From: Idiomarina abyssalis
GTDB lineage: Bacteria; Pseudomonadota; Gammaproteobacteria; Enterobacterales; Alteromonadaceae
Assembly: GCF_900116625.1 (NCBI RefSeq)
Contig: NZ_FPBE01000001.1
Location: 372,001 to 436,000 of the forward strand
DNA: 64,000 bases
Direction: 5' to 3'
Position 1 is the first letter of the stretch; each line of letters starts with the position of its first letter. A program made the position numbers and the translations under genes. The notes beneath the pieces are model-generated. The model saw only the letters and a program-made list of their open reading frames with translations. It was not told the DNA's origin and did no database searches. Positions 55,840-64,000 of this stretch are shown one piece after another.

Positions 55840-57180
55840 GTGTCTTTTACTGTTGCTAAGTTCGGAGGTACGAGCGTTGCCGACTATCCTTCAATGCTAC
55901 GCTGTGCCCAAATTGTTCAGAATAACCCCTCTATTCGTCTGGTCGTTGTTAGTGCCTGCGCCGGAGTCACGAATCGGCTGGCAGAAATAGCTGATAAACA
56001 GGGTAAGCAAACAGAATCTCTGCGAAATGAAATTTATACTATTCATGCCTCTATTCAGCAAAAACTGAAGAGCTCCGGTGCTCTGGAACTATCCTTGTCT
56101 CAGTTACATGATGAACTGGAGTCTCACTGTCAAAAAGCAATAGCAAACTGGGCCGCCTGGCGGGATGAGTTATTAAGCTTTGGTGAGCGTTGCTCGAGTC
56201 TTTTGTTTTCTTGCGTTCTAAATGAACAAGGCTTGTTATCGGATACGTTGGATGCGCGGCAACTGCTGAAAACAAACAGCGCTTTTGGCCGGGCGCAGCC
56301 GGATGAAGTTTCAACTAAGTCACATTGTCTTGAGCAGAAGCAGAAGCTCGAGTCCGGGTGTGTGTGGGTAACTCAGGGGTTTATTGGCTCAGATGATAAA
56401 ACCCAGACAACGACTTTAGGTCGCGGGGGAAGCGATTATAGCGCCGCATTGCTAGCCGCAGGTTTTAATGCAACGGATTTACAAATTTGGACGGACGTTG
56501 CGGGAATTTATACAACAGACCCAAGAATCTGTTCCAGCGCCCGGGCGATAGCCGAAATGAGTTTCTCAGAAGCGGCAGAGTTAGCGACTTTTGGAGCTAA
56601 AATCCTGCACCCATCCAGTCTGGCACCTGCTATTAAAAATGCAATTCGGGTATTCATTGGCAGTAGCCAGAATGCAGCAGCCGGTGGTACGTATATATCC
56701 GCAACCCCTACAACCCGGCCTGACGTAAGAGCGGTTGCACTTCGCCGGAATCAGACTTTAGTGACCGTTCATAGTTTGAGTATGCTGCATGCGAGTGGTT
56801 TTCTGGCACGGCTTTTTGAGATACTGGCGCGCTATAATGTCAGTGTGGATTTGGTCACAACCTCAGAAGTCAGCATTGCGCTGACGCTGGACGAAGGCGG
56901 AAGTATTGCAAATGGACAAGCCTTATTACCGGCTGCTGCTTTAGAGGAGCTTGAGCAGTTTTGCCGCGTAGAAATTGAAACGGGGTTATCGCTGGTGGCT
57001 ATTATTGGAAACGGCATTGGACGAGATGCTCATATTAGCCAACTCACTTTTAACACAGTGAATGACTATGCTGTGCGTTTGATTTGCCAGGGAGCGAGCG
57101 AGCATAACCTTTGCTTTCTGGTAGAAGACAGTGAGGGTGAGAATGTGATCCGAACCTTGCATGATAGAATATTGAGTTAA
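55840..57180 (+). CDS. lysC: Lysine-sensitive aspartate kinase
   Basis: 446 residues from a GTG start with SD CAGGAGA. Kinase domain: VAKFGGTSV (catalytic KFGGTS), GRGGSDYSAALLAAG and WTDVAGIYTTDPR. C-terminal ACT domains bind lysine for feedback. No homoserine dehydrogenase domain is fused, so it is the monofunctional LysC type, supplying aspartyl phosphate for lysine/DAP synthesis together with dapA and dapE of this window. Controlled by the lysine riboswitch. Confidence 0.96.
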   Translation: MSFTVAKFGGTSVADYPSMLRCAQIVQNNPSIRLVVVSACAGVTNRLAEIADKQGKQTESLRNEIYTIHASIQQKLKSSGALELSLSQLHDELESHCQKAIANWAAWRDELLSFGERCSSLLFSCVLNEQGLLSDTLDARQLLKTNSAFGRAQPDEVSTKSHCLEQKQKLESGCVWVTQGFIGSDDKTQTTTLGRGGSDYSAALLAAGFNATDLQIWTDVAGIYTTDPRICSSARAIAEMSFSEAAELATFGAKILHPSSLAPAIKNAIRVFIGSSQNAAAGGTYISATPTTRPDVRAVALRRNQTLVTVHSLSMLHASGFLARLFEILARYNVSVDLVTTSEVSIALTLDEGGSIANGQALLPAAALEELEQFCRVEIETGLSLVAIIGNGIGRDAHISQLTFNTVNDYAVRLICQGASEHNLCFLVEDSEGENVIRTLHDRILS

Positions 57181-57191
57181 TAATATGTAAA

Positions 57192-57227
57192 TAACTGTCT
57201 ATTTATTGTAAAAATAAACTACAGTTA
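57192..57227. promoter_or_regulatory. Inverted repeat before the Cys-repeat gene
   Basis: TAACTGT (57192-57198) and ACAGTTA (57221-57227) form a perfect 7-bp inverted repeat with a 22-bp AT-rich spacer, 35 bp before the ATG of the EGKCG gene and just after lysC. It could be a regulator-binding site pair or part of a terminator. No T-run follows. Confidence 0.4.
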
Positions 57228-57261
57228 AAGAGACCCCAACAAACAAATTTAGGTAATTATT

Positions 57262-57642
57262 ATGAAACAACTGACATCAAAAACTCTGGCTATTACTTCG
57301 GCCTTATCTGTAGCTTCAGCAATGAGCATGGGCGCTGCTCAGGCAAACCCTTTTGAAGCAACGGAGCTTTCTTCGGGCTATGAGGTTTCTCAACCACAAG
57401 AAATGAAATGCGGTGAAGGAAAATGTGGCGAAGAGAAAATGAAAGAAAAATCCAAAGAAGAAATGAAAGAGAGAAAGGAAAAGGCCAAAGAAGGCAAGTG
57501 TGGTGAAGGAAAATGCGGTGAAGGTAAGTGCGGCGAAGAAATGAAGAAAGAAAAGGCCGAGAGAAAAGGTGAAAAATCAGAAAAGTCTGAAGAAGGAAAA
57601 TGTGGTGAAGGTAAGTGCGGCGAAGGTAAATGTGGCGCTTAA
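57262..57642 (+). CDS. Secreted Cys-repeat peptide, HvfA/bufferin-precursor-like
   Basis: 126 residues. Signal peptide (about 1-28, ending AAQA). The mature part is Lys/Glu-rich low complexity with eight Cys, at 50, 55, 80, 85, 90, 114, 119 and 124, all in KCG; seven are EGKCG, in three clusters. EGKCG motifs are the substrates of HvfB/HvfC-type (DUF692 MNIO and partner) modification in metal-stress RiPPs, where modified Cys bind copper. No DUF692 gene or HvfC-like partner lies nearby, so either they are encoded elsewhere or the thiols act unmodified. Neighbours lysC and uppP are unrelated. It ends in CGA. Confidence 0.8.
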   Translation: MKQLTSKTLAITSALSVASAMSMGAAQANPFEATELSSGYEVSQPQEMKCGEGKCGEEKMKEKSKEEMKERKEKAKEGKCGEGKCGEGKCGEEMKKEKAERKGEKSEKSEEGKCGEGKCGEGKCGA

Positions 57643-57680
57643 TCACTTAATCTTACTTTCGTTCTAGCGACGAAACTGAC

Positions 57681-57686
57681 TATAAT
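57681..57686 (+). promoter_or_regulatory. -10 element of uppP promoter
   Basis: A perfect TATAAT lies 42 bp before the uppP ATG, preceded by TGAC; a good -35 is not visible. Transcription would begin near 57693, after the left arm of the adjoining hairpin. Confidence 0.45.
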
Positions 57687-57724
57687 GCTCGCTTTCTATT
57701 TGAGCAGAATGAAGGCGAGCATTT
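57684..57724 (+). terminator. Hairpin between the EGKCG gene and uppP
   Basis: AATGCTCGC (57684-57692) pairs perfectly with GCGAGCATT (57715-57723) around a 22-nt loop, then TTT. It may terminate the upstream gene. The 3' arm adjoins the uppP SD (GAAGG), so in read-through RNA it could also hide that site. Confidence 0.4.
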
Positions 57725-57727
57725 TTA

Positions 57728-58525
57728 ATGGATTTCTTACAATCGATCATCCTTGGCATTATCCAGGGGATAACCGAGTTTCTTCCAATATCCAGTTCTG
57801 CTCATTTAATTTTGATGCCAATACTTACTGGCTGGGAAGATCAAGGTGTAGGCTTTGATCTCGCCGTTCATGTCGGTACTTTGCTTGCTGTCATTCTCTA
57901 TTTTCGCAAAGATGTCACTGAACTCTTTGTCGATGGCCTTCGTTCTATCGCTGCTCGCCAACATGTCGGACAAAGTCGCTTAGGCTGGGCTGTTGTTGTT
58001 GGAACTATACCTGCTTGTATTGCGGGTATACTGCTACTGGATTACATAGACACTGCGCTAAGAGCTGTGGGGGTTATCATCACTACCACGGTTGTTTTCG
58101 CTGTGCTTTTAGCGGTTGCCGATCGCTTCGCCCGCGGCAGCAGAACCTTGCAGGACATTGGTTTTAAAGATGCGATTATTGTTGGACTTGCCCAAGCTTT
58201 AGCACTGATTCCGGGCACTTCGCGTTCAGGCGCTACCATAACCGCGGGTTTGTTTTTAGGGTTAAACCGAGAGTCAGCTTCAAAGTTCTCATTTTTTATG
58301 GCCATTCCAATTACTGCTGCTGCTGCGCTGGTTAAGCTATTAACCATAGCCTCAGAGTCCATTGCCGTCGATTGGTTGGGTTTTCTGGTTGGAGGCGTTG
58401 TGTCGTTTCTAACTGCCATTACCGCTATTCACTTTTTCCTGAAGTGGCTTAACGCGTTCGGTATGTGGCCCTACGTTATCTACCGTTTAGTCCTGGCGGT
58501 TGTCTTGTACTTACTATTCTTCTGA
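57728..58525 (+). CDS. uppP: Undecaprenyl-diphosphatase UppP (BacA)
   Basis: 265 residues with eight transmembrane helices. Catalytic signature GIIQGITEFLPISSSAHL near the start and PGTSRSGATITAGLFLGLNRESASKFSF in the middle. It dephosphorylates undecaprenyl pyrophosphate to recycle the lipid carrier of peptidoglycan and gives bacitracin tolerance. SD GAAGG 12 bases before the ATG. The channel gene follows 11 bp downstream. Confidence 0.96.
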   Translation: MDFLQSIILGIIQGITEFLPISSSAHLILMPILTGWEDQGVGFDLAVHVGTLLAVILYFRKDVTELFVDGLRSIAARQHVGQSRLGWAVVVGTIPACIAGILLLDYIDTALRAVGVIITTTVVFAVLLAVADRFARGSRTLQDIGFKDAIIVGLAQALALIPGTSRSGATITAGLFLGLNRESASKFSFFMAIPITAAAALVKLLTIASESIAVDWLGFLVGGVVSFLTAITAIHFFLKWLNAFGMWPYVIYRLVLAVVLYLLFF

Positions 58526-58536
58526 GTCGTTAATTT

Positions 58537-59364
58537 ATGTACGAAAACATTAAAAAGCAGTTGTTTCAGCTTAAAAGTAACAAGATTTTTGAAGCTCTGG
58601 TGGTTGCCGTTATCATTATTTCGGCTTTGGAAATTGGCGCTAAAACCTACGAGTTACCCGCTTTTGCTAATAGCCTGACGTATGGTTTAGACCTTTTTAT
58701 AACGCTGTTTTTTCTAATTGAAATTACCATTCGTTTTATTGCCGAAGACAATAAAAAAGCCTTTTTTAAAGATGGCTGGAATGTGTTTGATACCCTGGTC
58801 GTATTGGTCAGTCTTATTCCAATCAATGACTCTGAACTTGCCTTGCTGGCGCGCTTGGTCCGTATTTTCCGAGTACTTAGGATGATATCCATTATTCCTG
58901 AGCTTAGAACCTTAATAAACTCCTTGCTAAAAGCGCTTCCCCAGATGGGTTACGTTGTACTGCTGATGTTTATTATCTTCTATATTTATGCGGCAGTTGG
59001 TAGCTACTTGTTCGCCGACATCAACCCGTTCTTATGGGATAACATTGCCACTTCAATGCTTACGCTGTTCAGGGTGATGACCTTTGAAGACTGGACGGAT
59101 ATTCAGTATGAAACCATGGAAGTTTATGGTTGGAGCTGGATTTACTATATGACTTTTATTTTCCTGACTGCTTTTGCGTTTTTAAACATGGTTATAGGTA
59201 TTGTGATTAACGTCATGGATAAAGAGGGTCGTAAGGTTGAGCTTGGCCAGGAAAATGAGGCTCAAGAACTCGGAGATAAAGAACCTTCTATAACTGATTT
59301 ACAGCAGGAAATTCGGGAATTAAAGCAACTGATAGTGGCTCAGCAAGATGCCGAAAGAAGGTAA
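58537..59364 (+). CDS. Voltage-gated ion channel (NaChBac/BacNaV family)
   Basis: 275 residues, one six-helix domain. S4 voltage sensor R106, R109, R112 and R115 at every third position; S5-S6 pore from about 130 to 225. The selectivity filter is T182-F-E184-D185-W186-T-D188. Known NaV filters read TLESW; here Asp follows the Glu and another Asp sits two after Trp, resembling engineered calcium-selective variants of NavAb (TLEDWSD type). A C-terminal coiled coil (252-271) should hold the tetramer. Overlaps the next gene by 17 bp. Confidence 0.9.
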   Translation: MYENIKKQLFQLKSNKIFEALVVAVIIISALEIGAKTYELPAFANSLTYGLDLFITLFFLIEITIRFIAEDNKKAFFKDGWNVFDTLVVLVSLIPINDSELALLARLVRIFRVLRMISIIPELRTLINSLLKALPQMGYVVLLMFIIFYIYAAVGSYLFADINPFLWDNIATSMLTLFRVMTFEDWTDIQYETMEVYGWSWIYYMTFIFLTAFAFLNMVIGIVINVMDKEGRKVELGQENEAQELGDKEPSITDLQQEIRELKQLIVAQQDAERR

Positions 59365-60064
59365 AAGTTTATACAGCGCAAAGCTGCTCATTAACGATAT
59401 TCCCGTTACGGTTAAGAGTAAGCGGATTAAGAATATGTACTTAAGGGTGCGTGCGCCCTCGGGTGATGTTGAAGTTTCGGCTCCTAAGCAGTGCTCGTTG
59501 AATGAGATTGAAAGCTGGTTGTTTGAGCGTCATGACTGGTTGATAAAGCAACGGGAAAGAATTGCGATGCAACCGGTACAGCCAGAACTTCAGTTTGTTT
59601 CAGGTGAAGAGCATAAGTTCTGGGGAAAAGTGTACACACTGGATATTGCACTTAAAAAGCGTGGTGCCTCGGTTAGCTTGAAGGATAATAAACTGCAACT
59701 GGTTTCTCTGCCACATTACGATGCAGTTCAGCGTAAACAGGTTCTGGATCGTTGGTACCGGGACCAAATTACCCGCGAAGTTGAAGCCTTACTGGGTATC
59801 TGGCAACCGCGAATGGGAGTTTACAGCAGCGGTTTCGGTATCAGGGCGATGAAAACCCGCTGGGGTACCTGCAATATAGGCAGCAAAAAGATATGGCTGA
59901 ACCTGGAACTGGTTAAAAAACCGGTCGAGTGCCTTGAGTACGTAGTGGTTCATGAACTAACACACCTGTTTGAGCGTTATCATAACGCGCGCTTTTACGC
60001 ACTCATGGATGAGTTTCTTCCTGACTGGCGTGAGCGAAAAAAACTGACCAACCAGTTTATCTGA
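59348..60064 (+). CDS. YgjP-like metallopeptidase-domain protein
   Basis: 238 residues. DUF45/WLM-type: zinc motif HELTHLFERYHNARFYALM with the third His in the YHN segment, and KTRWGTCN before it. It resembles E. coli YgjP, a predicted metalloprotease with unknown targets. It overlaps the channel gene by 17 bp, indicating coupled expression. Confidence 0.88.
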   Translation: MPKEGKSLYSAKLLINDIPVTVKSKRIKNMYLRVRAPSGDVEVSAPKQCSLNEIESWLFERHDWLIKQRERIAMQPVQPELQFVSGEEHKFWGKVYTLDIALKKRGASVSLKDNKLQLVSLPHYDAVQRKQVLDRWYRDQITREVEALLGIWQPRMGVYSSGFGIRAMKTRWGTCNIGSKKIWLNLELVKKPVECLEYVVVHELTHLFERYHNARFYALMDEFLPDWRERKKLTNQFI

Positions 60065-60278
60065 GTTCTTCCCCTAATTGATTCTGCGCTATCAATCTAA
60101 ATACATAAGCCACTTTGAACAAACCGGCTAAGATTACCTGTGACAAATGCAAGAAAACTAACAGCATCAAAGGTAAGTTTTCTTCCTGGAACCAGGCCAG
60201 ATAAAAAACGACGATTGAAAGTAATAAAAACACCACCATAGAAGTGTTAGAGGTTTGTAATAGTTTACGTGGTTTCAT
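60057..60278 (-). CDS. Small two-helix membrane protein
   Basis: 73 residues from the ATG at 60278, which has AGGA nine bases upstream; an ATG at 60287 has the same AGGA directly abutting and is less likely. Two hydrophobic segments, VVFLLLSIVVFYLAWF and LLVFLHLSQVILAGLF. No family recognised. It ends 8 bp inside the YgjP-like gene, convergent with it. Confidence 0.55.
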   Translation of the reverse strand: MKPRKLLQTSNTSMVVFLLLSIVVFYLAWFQEENLPLMLLVFLHLSQVILAGLFKVAYVFRLIAQNQLGEELR

Positions 60279-60305
60279 AAGAGACATTCCTAATGTATCT
60301 AATAA

Positions 60306-60521
60306 ATGCATATTAAATGTATCTTTAACTTAAATCAAGGAAAGGTAAGAAAAATAGAAAACAGTGATGAACCATTGCCGGTGCCAGTCCCGTATTTTGG
60401 AAGGCCGGAAGAATTTGGACGCTGTTTCGACCTTATTGAACGAGGTGCTGAAGCCCTTATTGAGCAGGAAGGAGATAGAAAGTGCAATATTTACACACCA
60501 TGGTGCGGGTGCACGACTTAA
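60306..60521 (+). CDS. Possible short ORF before gloA, hypothetical
   Basis: Up to 71 residues, with the segment [26 protein letters not shown] looking like a real amphipathic helix. It has no convincing SD at its ATG, and overlaps the gloA start by 40 bp. It may be a leader peptide whose translation reveals the gloA site, or non-coding. No family recognised. Confidence 0.35.
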   Translation: MHIKCIFNLNQGKVRKIENSDEPLPVPVPYFGRPEEFGRCFDLIERGAEALIEQEGDRKCNIYTPWCGCTT

Positions 60522-60922
60522 AACAATCTTTGAATTTCTATTGTGATTTATTGGGATTGCAGGAAGTTAAACGGAAGGAGGTAGAAAAAGGCCGTTTCAC
60601 TTTAGTCTTTTTAGCTGCACCGGATGACGTTGAGCGCGCTAAAAAAGAACAGGCGCCGATGATGGAGTTGACCTACAACTGGGACCCGGAAACTTATAGC
60701 GGTGGCCGTAACTTTGGGCATTTAGCGTTTCGAGTCGAGAATATTTATGAGTTGTGCCAAAAACTGATGGATAACGGCGTCATTATTAACCGGCCTCCGA
60801 GAGACGGGCACATGGCCTTTGTACGCTCGCCGGATAATATCTCAATAGAGCTGCTGCAAAAAGGTGATAACTTGCCGCCACAAGAGCCGTGGGCCTCTAT
60901 GGAAAACACGGGTGAATGGTAA
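60482..60922 (+). CDS. gloA: Lactoylglutathione lyase (glyoxalase I)
   Basis: 146 residues from a GTG start with strong SD AGGAGA. VOC fold with metal ligands His5 (LHTMVRV), Glu in MMELTYNW, His in NFGHLAFRV and Glu in ISIELLQ, matching GloA. It converts methylglyoxal-glutathione hemithioacetal to lactoylglutathione. The C-tail is about ten residues longer than E. coli GloA. Transcribed toward icd. Confidence 0.93.
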   Translation: MQYLHTMVRVHDLKQSLNFYCDLLGLQEVKRKEVEKGRFTLVFLAAPDDVERAKKEQAPMMELTYNWDPETYSGGRNFGHLAFRVENIYELCQKLMDNGVIINRPPRDGHMAFVRSPDNISIELLQKGDNLPPQEPWASMENTGEW

Positions 60923-60939
60923 TTCAGAGCCAGATCCTC

Positions 60940-60945
60940 TATAAT
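60940..60945 (+). promoter_or_regulatory. -10 element of icd promoter
   Basis: A perfect TATAAT lies about 65 bp before the icd start. The -35 region, TGGTAA at 17 bp spacing, is weak, so an activator may be needed. Confidence 0.45.
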
Positions 60946-60999
60946 CTGCGCCACAAAATTACATAAGTAAGCTAATAGATTTTTACTTTGGTCCAATAA

Positions 61000-63237
<2,238 letters not shown>

Positions 63238-63270
63238 TTTACACATTATAAATTAGGCGATAAGTGTAAG

Positions 63271-63296
63271 AAGCAGGCTTCGGCCTGCTTTTTTTA
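63271..63296 (+). terminator. Rho-independent terminator of icd
   Basis: AAGCAGGC (63271-63278), TTCG tetraloop and GCCTGCTT (63283-63290), then a T-run. A canonical strong terminator with a UUCG loop. Confidence 0.93.
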
Positions 63297-63329
63297 TATC
63301 GACAAATTGTTACCCATCTATGTGGAGTC

Positions 63330-63806
63330 ATGATTTTGGCCAGTAGCAACTACCTTATTAATTTGTACGAACGTTGCCTAAAATTGCCTTTTGGACGTCA
63401 GGTTTTTTCGGCAATGTTTGCCCGAAAAGCGCCTTATTTTAAAACGATTAAGCCGCTTATTACTGAATTAAAGCCTAACCTTTGTCAGCTGACGTTTAAG
63501 AAACGAAAAGCAGTCCAGAACCATATTGGTACGGTGCACGCCATTGCGGTATGCAACGGAATGGAAATGGCGATGGGAGCATTAGCTGAAGCTTCTATTC
63601 CAAAGCATCTGCGTTGGCTGCCGAAAGGTATGAATGTGCAGTATTTGGCCAAAACCGATAGCGATGTGACCATAGAAGCAACAAGCTCAGAGTCCACCTG
63701 GCAACCGGGCGATCAACCCATATCGGTAGAAGCTAAGCGCAGCGACGGCACCGTTGTAGCCGCCGGGCACATTACTATTTATGTGTCAGAAAAGCCTAGT
63801 CGATAA
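63330..63806 (+). CDS. DUF4442 hotdog-fold thioesterase-like protein
   Basis: 158 residues. HotDog fold with central helix VHAIAVCNGMEMAMGALAEASIP and strand MNVQYLAKTDSDVTIEA, matching DUF4442 (YiiD C-terminal-type) proteins. Probably an acyl-CoA thioesterase; the substrate is unknown. Starts after the icd terminator and overlaps the convergent partial gene by 11 bp. Confidence 0.8.
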   Translation: MILASSNYLINLYERCLKLPFGRQVFSAMFARKAPYFKTIKPLITELKPNLCQLTFKKRKAVQNHIGTVHAIAVCNGMEMAMGALAEASIPKHLRWLPKGMNVQYLAKTDSDVTIEATSSESTWQPGDQPISVEAKRSDGTVVAAGHITIYVSEKPSR

Positions 63807-64000
63807 GATGAAAGGACTGCTGTCTGCCGTTTAAGTAGCTAACACCGTCACCATCAAAAAATGCATCCTCTTCCAGCATGATGGTGATGGTTTTATCCTC
63901 GAATGTGGTTTTGTTATTAAGCTCGATAGAATAGGCCGTATTGGAGAATAATGGGTATTCTCCCCCTCCTGGTATAGCGTGCTGTTTATCCCACATACCA
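63796..64000 (-). CDS. C-terminal part of an unidentified protein (cut by window edge)
   Basis: The last 67 or so codons of a gene that enters the window from the right. The reading frame continues past the ATG at 63996 to the edge, so the start is not visible. The segment is polar with SIELNNKTTFEDKTITIMLEEDAFFDGDGVSYL and shows no recognised motif. Overlaps the end of the DUF4442 gene. Confidence 0.5.
   Translation of the reverse strand, partial: GMWDKQHAIPGGGEYPLFSNTAYSIELNNKTTFEDKTITIMLEEDAFFDGDGVSYLNGRQQSFHLID

Noticed and set aside
55520-55990. Short ORFs on both strands in the region before lysC
   Set aside because: They lie over the lysine riboswitch and promoter, have no SD, and end in or run into lysC. 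The RNA structure explains the conserved bases.
57293-57646. Long minus-strand ORF opposite the EGKCG gene
   Set aside because: It is the antisense of a Lys/Glu-rich repeat (giving Leu/Phe/His runs), with no SD. The plus-strand gene has a signal peptide and ordered Cys motifs.

Overview
The window looks like chromosome of a marine gammaproteobacterium of the Alteromonadales, most like Idiomarina. This rests on recognisable protein families and gene order, not on a search. Supporting blocks are ybfF/seqA/pgm with fldA-fur nearby, dapA-bamC-purC next to bcp, hda/arsC/bepA/perM, and a monomeric NADP-isocitrate dehydrogenase. Genes are densely packed, often with 1-10 bp overlaps. I see no rRNA, tRNA, insertion sequence, integrase or CRISPR array.

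Layout. 1-6.1 kb: envelope and secreted accessory proteins (kelch lipoprotein, XRE/membrane protein, serine hydrolase, GPP34-family protein, alpha/beta hydrolase, S41 peptidase). 6.1-7.3 kb: RhlE-like helicase. 7.3-11.8 kb: an accessory island with a PD-(D/E)XK nuclease overlapped by a degenerate nucleotidyltransferase-like gene, and divergently a 614-aa protein ending in a nuclease domain followed by an AT-rich SIR2-domain gene. This reads as a possible anti-phage defence locus and is the best candidate for an undescribed system. 11.9-15 kb: acyl-CoA dehydrogenase, APH-type kinase and SDR, resembling split ACAD10/11. 15-18.7 kb: small membrane proteins and the 5-oxoprolinase genes pxpABC. 18.7-36.9 kb: mostly core genes (glnS, fur, fldA, ybfF, seqA, pgm, hda, wrbA-like, arsC, bepA, perM, bcp, dapA, bamC, purC).

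36.9-43.2 kb: a short DUF2897 gene, an M15 peptidase, dapE, an Spx/YffB-like gene, an EIIA(Glc)-like protein lacking both active histidines, yfbV, xthA, a DUF3392 gene, a patatin and a Sel1-like gene. 43.3-54.5 kb: a hybrid histidine kinase, a MoxR/CoxE/phospholipase-D operon, a DUF885 lipoprotein, a metallo-beta-lactamase-fold protein and a large two-component-propeller diguanylate cyclase. 54.5-64 kb: a cinnamyl-alcohol-type dehydrogenase, a lysine riboswitch controlling lysC, a small secreted Cys-repeat protein with seven EGKCG motifs (HvfA/bufferin-precursor-like, without its usual modification enzymes nearby), uppP, a voltage-gated channel with an acidic EDW selectivity filter, a YgjP-like protein, gloA, monomeric icd, a DUF4442 thioesterase-like gene and a truncated gene at the right edge.

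How genes fit together: dapA, dapE and riboswitch-controlled lysC serve lysine/diaminopimelate synthesis; uppP, the M15 peptidase and bamC/bepA serve the envelope; seqA and hda both restrain replication initiation, and a perfect DnaA box lies just upstream of the hda operon. Intergenic gaps are short; only the one before lysC exceeds 300 bp, and it holds the riboswitch.
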